DNA of 64,000 nt, taken from positions 2,014,001 to 2,078,000 of the forward strand of contig NZ_JABWQX020000001.1 of assembly GCF_014268655.2 (NCBI RefSeq), given 5' to 3'. This document shows, one piece after another, positions 30,510-38,085 of the stretch. The notes beneath the pieces were generated by a model. It saw nothing but the letters and a program-made list of their open reading frames with translations. It was not told the DNA's origin and did no database searches. Every line of letters begins with the position of its first letter. Position 1 is the stretch's first letter. The stretch is from Pseudomonas marvdashtae (lineage in GTDB: Bacteria > Pseudomonadota > Gammaproteobacteria > Pseudomonadales > Pseudomonadaceae). Both the position numbers and the translations under genes were made by a program.

Positions 30510-31742
30510 ATGACCACGATGAATGCACGCCTGAGCGTGATGATGTTCCTGCAGTTCTTTATCTGGGGCGGCTGGTTCGTCACCCTGGGGACTTTCCTGT
30601 CCAACACCCTGGGCGCCAGCGGCGGACAGATCGGCATGGCTTTCGCCACCCAATCCTGGGGCGCGATCATTGCGCCGTTCGTGATCGGCCTGATCGCCGA
30701 CCGCTACTTCAATGCCGAGCGCATCCTGGCGGTGCTGCACCTGATTGGCGCGGTATTGCTGTATCAGCTGTATTCGGCGGCGGATTTCAGCGCGTTCTAC
30801 CCCTTTGTGCTGGCGTACATGGTGATCTACATGCCGACGCTGGCCCTGGTCAATTCCGTGGCGTTCCGGCAGATGCGCGACCCGGCGCTGGAGTTCTCGC
30901 GCATTCGGGTCTGGGGCACGCTCGGTTGGATCGTCGCCGGCGTGGTGATCAGTTTCGTGTTCGCCTGGGACTCGCGCGAAGCGATTGTCGCGGGTGGCCT
31001 GCGCAATACATTCCTGATGGCGGCCATCGCTTCGCTGGTCCTCGGGCTCTACAGCTTCACGCTGCCCGGCACGGCGCCGCTCAAGGAGCAAGCGAGCGCC
31101 GGCAGCGTCAAGCAATCGCTGGGGCTCGATGCATTGGGGTTGCTCAAGGACCGCAGCTACCTGGTGTTCTTCATCGCGTCGATCCTGATCTGCATCCCCT
31201 TGGCGTTCTACTACCAGAATGCCAACCCGTTCCTCGCCGAAACCGGCATGACCAACCCGACGGCGAAGATGGCCATCGGGCAGGTGTCAGAGGTGCTGTT
31301 CATGTTGCTGCTGCCGCTGTTCATCCAGCGCTTCGGCATCAAGTTGGCGCTGTTGGTGGGCATGTTGGCCTGGGCGCTGCGCTACGTGCTGTTTGCCTAT
31401 GGCAACAATGGCGACCTGGCCTTCATGCTGTTCACCGGCATCGCGCTGCACGGCATCTGCTACGACTTCTTTTTTGTCACGGGACAGATCTACACCGACG
31501 CCAAGGCGCCAAAACACCTGCGCAGCTCGGCCCAGGGGTTGATCACCCTGGCGACCTATGGCGTGGGAATGTTGATCGGCTTCTGGGTGGCGGGGCAGGT
31601 GACCGATCACTTTGTGGTAGAGGGCGGCCACGATTGGAACAGCATCTGGCTGTTCCCGGCCGGTTTTGCGCTGGTGGTGCTCGTGTGTTTCCTGCTGACC
31701 TTCAGCGGCCGGCAAGTGGCCGTGGCGCCGTCCAAGGCTTGA
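30510..31742 (+). CDS. MFS transporter, nucleoside:H+ symporter NupG-like
   Basis: 410-residue permease with 12 hydrophobic segments. The N-terminal FLQFFIWGGWFVTLGTFLS is typical of the NupG/XapB family, and FAIGLIADRYFNAERIL-type cytoplasmic loop residues (FVIGLIADRYFNAERI) are present. It likely imports a nucleoside or a glycoside consumed by the upstream enzymes. ATG 30510 is chosen; a GTG three codons upstream is possible. It ends near a perfect 28-base hairpin at 31752-31779. Confidence 0.85.
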   Translation: MTTMNARLSVMMFLQFFIWGGWFVTLGTFLSNTLGASGGQIGMAFATQSWGAIIAPFVIGLIADRYFNAERILAVLHLIGAVLLYQLYSAADFSAFYPFVLAYMVIYMPTLALVNSVAFRQMRDPALEFSRIRVWGTLGWIVAGVVISFVFAWDSREAIVAGGLRNTFLMAAIASLVLGLYSFTLPGTAPLKEQASAGSVKQSLGLDALGLLKDRSYLVFFIASILICIPLAFYYQNANPFLAETGMTNPTAKMAIGQVSEVLFMLLLPLFIQRFGIKLALLVGMLAWALRYVLFAYGNNGDLAFMLFTGIALHGICYDFFFVTGQIYTDAKAPKHLRSSAQGLITLATYGVGMLIGFWVAGQVTDHFVVEGGHDWNSIWLFPAGFALVVLVCFLLTFSGRQVAVAPSKA

Positions 31743-31751
31743 GTACAGGAA

Positions 31752-31779
31752 GAACGTCAGTCACTTGTGACTGACGTTC
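31752..31779. terminator. Bidirectional terminator-like hairpin
   Basis: GAACGTCAGTCAC (31752-31764), TT, GTGACTGACGTTC (31767-31779): a 13-bp perfect stem between two convergent genes, extending into the last codons of the lyase. No T-run on either side. Confidence 0.5.
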
Positions 31780-32417
31780 AGCTTGGTGTAGGTCACCTTT
31801 CCGCCTTCATTGGAGTAACCCTTGTTATCCAGGGTGTACACGCCGGCCTTGAAGTAGAAGTCGTAGCCTTGCCAGGACTTGTCCAGCTTCACCTGTTTGC
31901 CACTCTTGCCGATCAGCATCGTGAGCTGGCCTTGCTTGTCCATTTGCAGGGTGTACGAGAACGATTTGTTCAACGGCACCTTGGGCACGGTCAAGATCAC
32001 CGGACTTTTCTTGTCCTTGGGCTTGAAGCGGTATTCCACGTCGATATTGCCGGTGCCCTTTTCGTAGCGGTAAACCAGTTTCAACAACGGCGTCGGGGCG
32101 TTCTTGGCGTGAATCTGCGCCACCACCACACGGCCTTCCGAAGGCACTTGGTTTACCGTCAGTTCGCCCTTGAGGGTGTTGATGCCGCTGTTGTAGCGCC
32201 AATTGCGGTGTTTTCCGTCTTTGCTGGTTTCGCGAAGCTCGGAACGCGGGTAATTGCTGTTACCGGTATGGGAGCCGGTGACGGGCGCCCAGAAGACGAT
32301 CCTCTGGCCGTTATTGTCGAAATACTTGTTTTTCAAACTCGGCATGGCTTTGGTCGCCACGACCTGCGCGGGTGTTTGCACCGGCAGGGTAACGCTCCAG
32401 ACAGTCACGTCAATCAT
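31761..32417 (-). CDS. Polysaccharide lyase family 7 (alginate lyase)
   Basis: 218-residue single-domain PL7 enzyme cleaving alginate by beta-elimination. All three family blocks are visible: RSELRE (residues 58-63, catalytic Arg), QIH (101-103, catalytic Gln and His) and YFKAGVY (near 200-206, catalytic Tyr). QIH is associated in characterised PL7 enzymes with guluronate-containing substrates. No signal peptide is evident from the chosen ATG (GGAGGA upstream), so export is not predicted by sequence. It is alone, convergent to the sugar operon. Confidence 0.9.
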   Translation of the reverse strand: MIDVTVWSVTLPVQTPAQVVATKAMPSLKNKYFDNNGQRIVFWAPVTGSHTGNSNYPRSELRETSKDGKHRNWRYNSGINTLKGELTVNQVPSEGRVVVAQIHAKNAPTPLLKLVYRYEKGTGNIDVEYRFKPKDKKSPVILTVPKVPLNKSFSYTLQMDKQGQLTMLIGKSGKQVKLDKSWQGYDFYFKAGVYTLDNKGYSNEGGKVTYTKLNVSHK

Positions 32418-32663
32418 GATGAAATCCTCCAACGGGACCGGCCGTATCTGGCGGTCGTCAAGACAGTAAATTGCCTTCCGTGGCGCAGTTTTCATGCTAT
32501 CGACGGGAGTCTGCTTCGCTGGAGGCCCAACTGACGGATGGCTCTGCAATGAGCCTTCAGGCCCCTAGATAGGAGGAATGACGTTGTGTCTTTTTGTTGC
32601 TGATCGGTTAGAGTACGCGCCGCCCGAGAGATGGATCCCGGGCGTTTTCCTATGGAGCGTCAA

Positions 32664-32999
32664 ATGAACCACTTCAGCAAAGTTGTCGCCTGTGCCCTGT
32701 TCGGCCTGGCCCTGGCGGGCTGCACCGGCACCCCGATGAAAACCAAGCAGTACGACAGCAGCCAATACACCGTGGTCGGCCACAGTGAAGCCAAGGCCAC
32801 TGGCCTGCTGCTGTTCGGTGTGATCCCGATCCGCCAGAACAACCGCTTCGTGCGCGCCCAGGATGCGGCGATCAAGGCCAAGGGCGGCGACGCCATGATC
32901 AACACTCAGGTCCAGGAAAACTGGTTTTGGGCCTGGGTCCTGACCGGCTACACCACCTCGGTGTCGGGTGACGTGGTCAAGCTGAAGAACGTTCAGTAA
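32664..32999 (+). CDS. Small predicted lipoprotein
   Basis: 111-residue protein with lipobox LALAGC (Cys at about residue 19). The mature part contains the KATGLLLFGVIPIRQNNRFVRAQDAAI segment. This resembles TRL-like/Bor-type small lipoproteins of unknown role (RNNRF..A.DAAI.A.GGDAMIN). GGAG sits before the ATG at 32664. The nearby REP hairpin at 33027-33052 probably ends the transcript. Confidence 0.8.
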   Translation: MNHFSKVVACALFGLALAGCTGTPMKTKQYDSSQYTVVGHSEAKATGLLLFGVIPIRQNNRFVRAQDAAIKAKGGDAMINTQVQENWFWAWVLTGYTTSVSGDVVKLKNVQ

Positions 33000-33026
33000 G
33001 CCTGACCTGGTAAGTACGCTTACCCG

Positions 33027-33052
33027 TGGCGAGGGAGCAAGCTCCCTCGCCA
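33027..33052. repeat. REP hairpin, possible terminator
   Basis: TGGCGAGGGAGC, AA, GCTCCCTCGCCA: 12-bp perfect stem. Located between the convergent lipoprotein and lactate permease genes, where a bidirectional terminator is expected. Confidence 0.8.
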
Positions 33053-33071
33053 TAAAAGCTTGTTCAAGCCG

Positions 33072-34835
33072 TTACTTTCCTCCCACCACCATATGACTGA
33101 ACGGCTCGACATACGCCTGCAACGTCACCAACCCGCCCACCAGAATCGCCAGCACCACCGAGTGGAAAAACACGTAGCGCAGGATTTCCCCTTCGTGGCC
33201 GTACCAGCGCGTTGCGGTAGAGGCGACCACGATCGACTGGGCGTCGACCATCTTGCCCATGACCCCGCCTGAACTGTTCGCAGCGGCCATCAACACCGGG
33301 CTGATGCCCAACTGCTCCGCCGTCACCCTTTGCAAACCGCCGAACAGCACGTTGGACGCCGTGTCCGAACCGGTCAGCGCCACGCCGAGCCAGCCCAGCA
33401 GGGTGCCAAACATCGGGTAGAAAATCCCCGTCGCGGCGAAGGCCAGGCCCATGGTGGCGTCCAGGCCCGAATAGCGCGTGAGGAACCCCAGCGCCAGCAT
33501 CGCCACGATGGTGATCAACGAATAACGCACCACCCACAGCGTTCGCAGGTACTGGCGCGCCAGTTGCGGGATGGAATAGCCCATCAGCAAACCGCCGAGA
33601 ATTGCTGCCAGGAAGATGCCGCTGCCGGTGGCGGTGAACCAGTTGAATTTGTAGACCGCTTCCTCGGTTTTAGACTGGGGCACCACGGGCGGGACCTTTT
33701 CGATCTGCTGGTGAATGGTGCCGAACGTCACCAGCGGCGAGAAGATCGGATTCGCCTCGCGCATCGGCTTGCCCTGGGGATCGAGCCGGGCCGATTGGGT
33801 CTGAGGGTCGATGGCCGGGCGTGTATCGAACAGGTTCTTGAAGCCTTGGGTGCCCCAGGCAAATACGAACACCGTTAGGATGATCCATGGCATCCACGCG
33901 CGCAGCACGGCGGGACGGGCGTCGCTGCCGAAAGCGCCGGTGGCGACCGGTTGCTGTTGCTCGCTCGCCTCGATCTTCGAGTCATCATGCCGACCGGTCA
34001 ACGCCGCCGAGGTGTGGATCGTGGCCGGTCTCCAGACCTTGAGGAAACCGGTCAGGCACGCCATGGAAATCAACGCGGCGATCACATCCACCAGCATCGG
34101 CCCGTGGTAGTTCGACACCAGGAACTGCGGGATGGCGAAGCTGACGCCCGCCACCAGGATTGCCGGCCAGACCTCCAGCATCTTGCGCCAGCCGGCAAAC
34201 GCCCAGATCAGCCAGAACGGCACGATGACCGAGAAGAAGGGCAGTTGCCGGCCGACCATCATCGACAGCTCCATCTCATCCAGCCCGGTCACCTTGGCCA
34301 GCGTGATGATCGGTGTGCCCAGGGCGCCGAACGCCACCGGCGCGGTGTTGGCGATCAACGCCAGGCCCGACGCGGCGAGGGGCGAAAAACCCAGCCCGAT
34401 CAGGATCGCCCCGGTCACCGCCACCGGCGTGCCGAAGCCCGCCGCGCCCTCGAAGAACGCGCCGAAACAAAAGGCGATCAGCAGCAACTGCAGACGCCGG
34501 TCGTCGGTGATGCGCGCCAGGGAATCCTGCAAGACCTTGAACGAGCCGTTTTCGGTGGTCAGCCGGTGCAGGAAGATGATGTTGAGCACGATCCAACCGA
34601 TGGGTAGCAGCCCGTTGGCCGCGCCATACAACGCCGCCGAACCGGCCATGTCCGCGGGCATGCCGAAAGCGAAGATCGCAATGAGTAACGCCGAAGCCAG
34701 GGCATACAACGCCGCCAGGTGCGCCTTGATATGAAAGAACGCCAGGGACGCCAGCATCACCACCACCGGGACCGCCGCCAGGAGTGTCGACAGCACCGCA
34801 TTACCGAAGGGATCGTAGACTTGTTGCCAGACCAT
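33072..34835 (-). CDS. lldP: L-lactate permease
   Basis: 587-residue LctP/LldP family transporter with about 13 hydrophobic segments. Family motifs are GAFFEGAAGFGTPVAVTGAILIGLGFSPLAASGLALIANTAPVAFGA in the N-terminal half and ALTGSDTASNVLFGGLQRVTAEQLGISPVLMAAANSSGGVMGKMVDAQSI near the C-terminus. It imports lactate and glycolate with protons. ATG 34835 follows AGGTGG. No lldD or lldR gene is next to it, which is unusual, since lctP is often the first gene of a lactate operon. Confidence 0.93.
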   Translation of the reverse strand: MVWQQVYDPFGNAVLSTLLAAVPVVVMLASLAFFHIKAHLAALYALASALLIAIFAFGMPADMAGSAALYGAANGLLPIGWIVLNIIFLHRLTTENGSFKVLQDSLARITDDRRLQLLLIAFCFGAFFEGAAGFGTPVAVTGAILIGLGFSPLAASGLALIANTAPVAFGALGTPIITLAKVTGLDEMELSMMVGRQLPFFSVIVPFWLIWAFAGWRKMLEVWPAILVAGVSFAIPQFLVSNYHGPMLVDVIAALISMACLTGFLKVWRPATIHTSAALTGRHDDSKIEASEQQQPVATGAFGSDARPAVLRAWMPWIILTVFVFAWGTQGFKNLFDTRPAIDPQTQSARLDPQGKPMREANPIFSPLVTFGTIHQQIEKVPPVVPQSKTEEAVYKFNWFTATGSGIFLAAILGGLLMGYSIPQLARQYLRTLWVVRYSLITIVAMLALGFLTRYSGLDATMGLAFAATGIFYPMFGTLLGWLGVALTGSDTASNVLFGGLQRVTAEQLGISPVLMAAANSSGGVMGKMVDAQSIVVASTATRWYGHEGEILRYVFFHSVVLAILVGGLVTLQAYVEPFSHMVVGGK

Positions 34836-34934
34836 GTTCCACCTCTGCTTTTTATTGTTGGAAGTGCAGGCCCCGGGGGGATTGGCAGAGAAGTATAGGC
34901 GGGGATTTGGTAAGCGATTGCCTGCCAACCCCCC

Positions 34935-35045
34935 GTGGCGAGGGAGCTTGCTCCCGCTGGGTGGCGAAGCCGCCCCAAAAATTTCTGCCTTGGCAAAAAG
35001 CTTGGGCCTGCTGCGCAGGCCAGCGGGAGCAAGCTCCCTCGCCAC
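34935..35045. repeat. BIME, copy 1 of the 847-bp duplication
   Basis: Two 26-base inverted REP arms (34935-34960 and 35020-35045) around a 59-base spacer. The same BIME recurs 847 bases on, at 35782, with one arm change, as part of the tandem duplication. Confidence 0.9.
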
Positions 35046-35065
35046 AGGGGGCTGTGCAAAGGGGG

Positions 35066-35401
35066 CTAGCGGGCTTCGACGTTATCCAGCGCGCGGTTGG
35101 CGAGCATTGTGCTCAGCTCGATCAGCTGCTGGATGCCCAGGGCAATGTGTCGTCGCGAGCCGTCCAGGTCGAACGCCAAGTCATTGATCATGGCATTGGC
35201 CGAGGCCAGGGTTTCGCTGAGGTTGGCGAGCAGGGCTTCGGTGTCGATGCCGTCGATGAGGGTGAAGAGTTGGCTTGGGTCCGCTTTCGGTTTGCCGGAT
35301 TTTGGCTTGAGGTAGTAATCGAGGGCGCGGTCGGCGGCTTTGTCGAATGCTTTTGGATCGTCTGGATCGGTGTCCGGCGGGTTGGGTGTTGGTTTGAACA
35401 T
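35066..35401 (-). CDS. DUF6124-like small protein, copy 1
   Basis: 111-residue acidic/mixed helical protein, no signal peptide or membrane segment. N-terminal MFKPTPNPPDTDP is followed by a basic patch (LKPKSGKPK) and a helical core with LIDGIDTEALLANLSETLASANAMINDLAFDLDGSRRHIALGIQQLIELS. I recall this pattern as the Pseudomonas DUF6124 (formerly near DUF3077) family; function unknown. Identical to copy 2 from residue 31 on; differences only at residues 4, 14, 16, 18 and 30. GGAG of the SD lies 9 bases before the ATG and can pair with an upstream TGGAG complement (35410-35414 with 35425-35429). Confidence 0.8.
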   Translation of the reverse strand: MFKPTPNPPDTDPDDPKAFDKAADRALDYYLKPKSGKPKADPSQLFTLIDGIDTEALLANLSETLASANAMINDLAFDLDGSRRHIALGIQQLIELSTMLANRALDNVEAR

Positions 35402-35742
35402 AAATGAAACTCCAGATAAAAAATTGGAGCCATCACTCTCGCTACCAAACGAAGGGTGGTGGCCATACGAAGGTTGGTAGACCGGTTACCTGGCAACCCG
35501 GCGCGTCCGAGAACGCCCTGCGCATGACCACCATAAAACAGAGGACGTAGAAGTCCTTCGCATCAGGAGGCACGTGCGCCAGGAAACCGGGCTACCAAAC
35601 CCGATCGCTGATTTTCAGCGACTGAGGAACAGTAAAGCCCGGCCCCCTGGCGCACAAGCCGGCGGATTCTGGCGTAGTTGTAGGTAACGGCGCAAGACGA
35701 CGTAGCCTGATGCAGAAGGATCTTACAACTGAATAAACACAG
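35402..35742 (-). ncRNA. Conserved structured leader of DUF6124 gene, copy 1
   Basis: Region upstream of the gene, read on the minus strand. Inverted repeats: CTACCAA at 35442-35448 and again at 35592-35598, each able to pair with the single TTGGTAG at 35474-35480; GTGGTGGCCAT (35456-35466) with ATGACCACCAT (35524-35534); CCGGGCT (35587-35593) with AGCCCGG (35636-35642); a TCGCTGA/TCAGCGA hairpin at 35605-35621; AGTTGTAGG (35676-35684) with CTTACAACT (35722-35730). The SD-proximal pair CTCCA/TGGAG is at 35410-35429. Conserved in copy 2 apart from a variable segment around 35535-35580. Whether it is a functional RNA is an inference. Confidence 0.55.
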
Positions 35743-35781
35743 TCCCTGATGCGCTGGGAGTTTGGCATTGGCAATGCATCC

Positions 35782-35892
35782 GTGGCGAGGGAGCTTGCTC
35801 CCGCTGGGTGGCGAAGCCGCCCCAAAAGTTTCTGCCTTGGCAAAAAGCTTGGGCCTGCTGCGCAGGCCAGCGGGAGCAAGCCCCCTCGCCAC
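35782..35892. repeat. BIME, copy 2 of the 847-bp duplication
   Basis: Same element as at 34935-35045, offset by 847 bases. The right arm has one base changed (AAGCCCCC for AAGCTCCC). A short remnant of the same repeat is seen at 36601 (CGTGGCAAGGG), beyond the second leader, marking the edge of the duplicated unit. Confidence 0.85.
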
Positions 35893-35912
35893 AGGGGGCT
35901 GAGCAACGGCGG

Positions 35913-36248
35913 CTAGCGGGCTTCGACGTTATCCAGCGCGCGGTTGGCGAGCATTGTGCTCAGCTCGATCAGCTGCTGGATGCCCAGGGCAATGTGTCGT
36001 CGCGAGCCGTCCAGGTCGAACGCCAAGTCATTGATCATGGCATTGGCCGAGGCCAGGGTTTCGCTGAGGTTGGCGAGCAGGGCTTCGGTGTCGATGCCGT
36101 CGATGAGGGTGAAGAGTTGGCTTGGGTCCGCTTTCGGTTTGCCGGATTTTGGCTTGAGGGAGTAATCGAGGGCGCGGTCGGCGGCTTTGTCGAACTCTTT
36201 TGAGTCGGCTGGATCGGTGTCGGGTGGGTTCGGGGTTACTTTGAACAT
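35913..36248 (-). CDS. DUF6124-like small protein, copy 2
   Basis: 111 residues, tandem paralogue of the gene at 35066. The C-terminal 81 residues are identical to copy 1; the N-terminal 30 differ at five positions. The ATG at 36248 is preceded by a GAGA that can pair with an upstream TCTC (36257-36260 with 36273-36276), a different sequence but the same geometry as in copy 1. Function unknown. The uneven similarity (near identity at the 3' end, divergence at the 5' end and leader) suggests recent gene conversion or partial selection on the N-terminus. Confidence 0.8.
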   Translation of the reverse strand: MFKVTPNPPDTDPADSKEFDKAADRALDYSLKPKSGKPKADPSQLFTLIDGIDTEALLANLSETLASANAMINDLAFDLDGSRRHIALGIQQLIELSTMLANRALDNVEAR

Positions 36249-36595
36249 AGATGAAGTCTCATGTGGAATTTAGAGAAGCCATCACCCTCGCTACCAAACG
36301 AAGGGTGGCGGCCATACGAAGGTTGGTAGACCGGTCCACATGAACACCGGCGCGCCCGAAGACGCCCTACGCATGGCCACCATTCATGCAAATGCGCAAG
36401 GGCACTCGCAGAAAGTGAAGCTGTGCGTCATATGGAAAGCCGGGCTACCAAACCCGATCGCTGATTTTCAGCGACCGAGCAACAGTAAAGCCCGACCCCA
36501 AGGCGCACAAGCCGGCGGATTCTGGCGTAGTTGTAGGTAACGGCGCAAGACGACGTAGCCTGATGCAGAAGGATCCTACAACTGGATAAACACAG
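36249..36595 (-). ncRNA. Conserved structured leader of DUF6124 gene, copy 2
   Basis: Same elements as copy 1: CTACCAA at 36291-36297 and 36445-36451 competing for TTGGTAG at 36323-36329; GTGGCGGCCAT (36305-36315) with ATGGCCACCAT (36373-36383); CCGGGCT (36440-36446) with AGCCCGA (36489-36495); the TCGCTGA hairpin at 36458-36474; AGTTGTAGG (36529-36537) with CCTACAACT (36575-36583). The segment 36384-36435 is unrelated in sequence to copy 1. Inferred regulatory RNA; no known class recognised. Confidence 0.55.
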
Positions 36596-36618
36596 CCGCC
36601 CGTGGCAAGGGTCTCGCC

Positions 36619-36999
36619 TCAGCCCTTCGCCGCCATCGCCGTCACTTCCACCCGCATCCCCTCGACCGCCAACGCCGCCACGCCCACGGCGGCGCGCACA
36701 GGCCAGGGCTTGGCGAAGAAGCGTTTGTACACCTCGTTGAAAGCCGCGCGATCGGCCATGTCGGTGAGGTAGATAGTCAAGTGCAACACGCGGTCCATGG
36801 AACTGCCGGCGCGTTCCAAGGCGGTCTTGAGCGCTTGCAACGTGCACTCGCTCTGCAGGGTGATGTCACCCAGCTCCAGGCTGCCGTCGGCGCGGGTCGG
36901 GATCTGCGTGGAAACCAGCAAGCCGCCGAAACCGGCGACGTCGGAGGAGATGGAGTCTGCGTCCGGGTCGGGGGTGAACGTGATGTCTTGGTTCGCCAT
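36619..36999 (-). CDS. RidA family protein
   Basis: 126-residue YjgF/RidA-type trimeric enamine/imine deaminase-like protein. The core is SDVAGFGGLLVSTQIPTRADGS with the substrate loop, then TLQALKTALERAGSSMDRVLHLTIYLTDMADRAAFNEVYKRFF and the C-terminal PVRAAVGVAALAVEGMRVEVTAMA. The catalytic Arg of RidA is in PVRAAV (residue about 109). ATG 36999 (MANQD) is chosen over an upstream start. The gene lies just upstream of the second DUF6124 leader, possibly sharing its transcript. Confidence 0.85.
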   Translation of the reverse strand: MANQDITFTPDPDADSISSDVAGFGGLLVSTQIPTRADGSLELGDITLQSECTLQALKTALERAGSSMDRVLHLTIYLTDMADRAAFNEVYKRFFAKPWPVRAAVGVAALAVEGMRVEVTAMAAKG

Positions 37000-37109
37000 G
37001 GAAGTCTCGTGCTCGAAAAGAAAGGAGGCCAGTCGCTTCAAGGCGACTGGCCTGCCAGTTTAACGCCGATCTTCGGGCTGTCAGCCACTTCCTCCGGTTC
37101 GAGCCGCCG

Positions 37110-37793
37110 TCAGCGCCGGCCCTGGACCATCCGCTTGGCGGTCAGCACGTGTTCCAGTTGCGGTTCAGTGACCGCTACATGCGCGGCCATGTGCCGGGCC
37201 TGCTCCCAATCCAGGTCGGGGCGCAACCATTCGAGTGCATTCTCGCCCGTGAAGGCCAGCAGCCGCTGTTGTTGATTGGCAACATCGCCGTAGGTCACCA
37301 AGGCCAGTCCGTCACAGCCGTTCGGCCTTTCGCTGGCCTGGGCCAGGGCCGCGAGAAAAATTGGCGATGATTGTCTTGAGGTCGTATAGCTCAGGCGCTT
37401 GGCCTGGTGTTGCGCGGCCGTGTCCGAAGCTTCGTACCAGCCGTCCACCGCCACCAACACGCGACCGTCGCGCTTGATCCGGTCAAACACTTTGGAGCGC
37501 ATCACCAGGTGCAGGGGCAGGTGGGTCAGCGGCGGCATCGTGCCCATCGACCAGACCGGCGACCACCCCCAGCGAACCTTGATGCACTCCAACCGCCCGC
37601 CACGGTTGCGGATGGCGCTGACCTGCATGTTCGGCTTGATCACGGTTTGTCGGTCATGAAGCGTGGGCTCCGCCGCGGCGTGAAGACAGTCAGCCGACAG
37701 GCTTGGGGGGTGGCTGGCGCCGAACGTATCCCGCTGGGCAAAAAACGCCAGGGAATCCTTGGAAGAAACTGGTTGAACGAAACATTCACACAT
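37110..37793 (-). CDS. Degenerate SRAP (YedK/HMCES-like) protein
   Basis: 227 residues. The family normally starts MCGRF and crosslinks abasic DNA through Cys2. Here the start is MCECF with Cys2 kept, as are Glu121 in VDGWYEA and the fold landmark WGWSPVWS near 75-82. But the catalytic Asn site (INARxET in YedK) reads LTHLPLHL near 89-96, and the HDRMP histidine block is absent (ANQQQRLLAF). So it may retain some DNA binding or be a paralogue with another job. ATG 37793 gives the Cys2 start; GGAG is upstream. Confidence 0.7.
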   Translation of the reverse strand: MCECFVQPVSSKDSLAFFAQRDTFGASHPPSLSADCLHAAAEPTLHDRQTVIKPNMQVSAIRNRGGRLECIKVRWGWSPVWSMGTMPPLTHLPLHLVMRSKVFDRIKRDGRVLVAVDGWYEASDTAAQHQAKRLSYTTSRQSSPIFLAALAQASERPNGCDGLALVTYGDVANQQQRLLAFTGENALEWLRPDLDWEQARHMAAHVAVTEPQLEHVLTAKRMVQGRR

Positions 37794-38085
37794 CACGAAA
37801 ACTCCAGGCAGACATAGGCAACACCCCGCCGTGACAGCCGCTGGTCCGAGCCATGATCGGTTGGCTGCGGCGGTGTTATGTACCTCCGAGCCGGGGCGTC
37901 AAAGCTTGGTTCGAAAATCCTGATCCTGACCGGATGAGCGGAAAATCAAACGGCATTTCATCCATTTATCCGACCGCTCATCGTCTCGGTGCAGAGCCGC
38001 GCATTTTCCCAGGGTCGTTCGTTTTGCTACCCGATGCCGCGTATCGACGGCGTATCGCGTGGCCTCTGATGAAGGAGATTGACCC

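Noticed and set aside
34836..35045. Upstream extension of lactate permease
   Set aside because: The added 70 residues are translated from the BIME (SGSKLPRHG pattern), so not real.
36428..36847. Protein read across the DUF6124 leader on the minus strand
   Set aside because: The conserved frame (for example ATSSCAVTYNYARIRR) is kept in both leaders but lies over inverted repeats and varies outside; more likely a by-product of RNA conservation. Not fully excluded.
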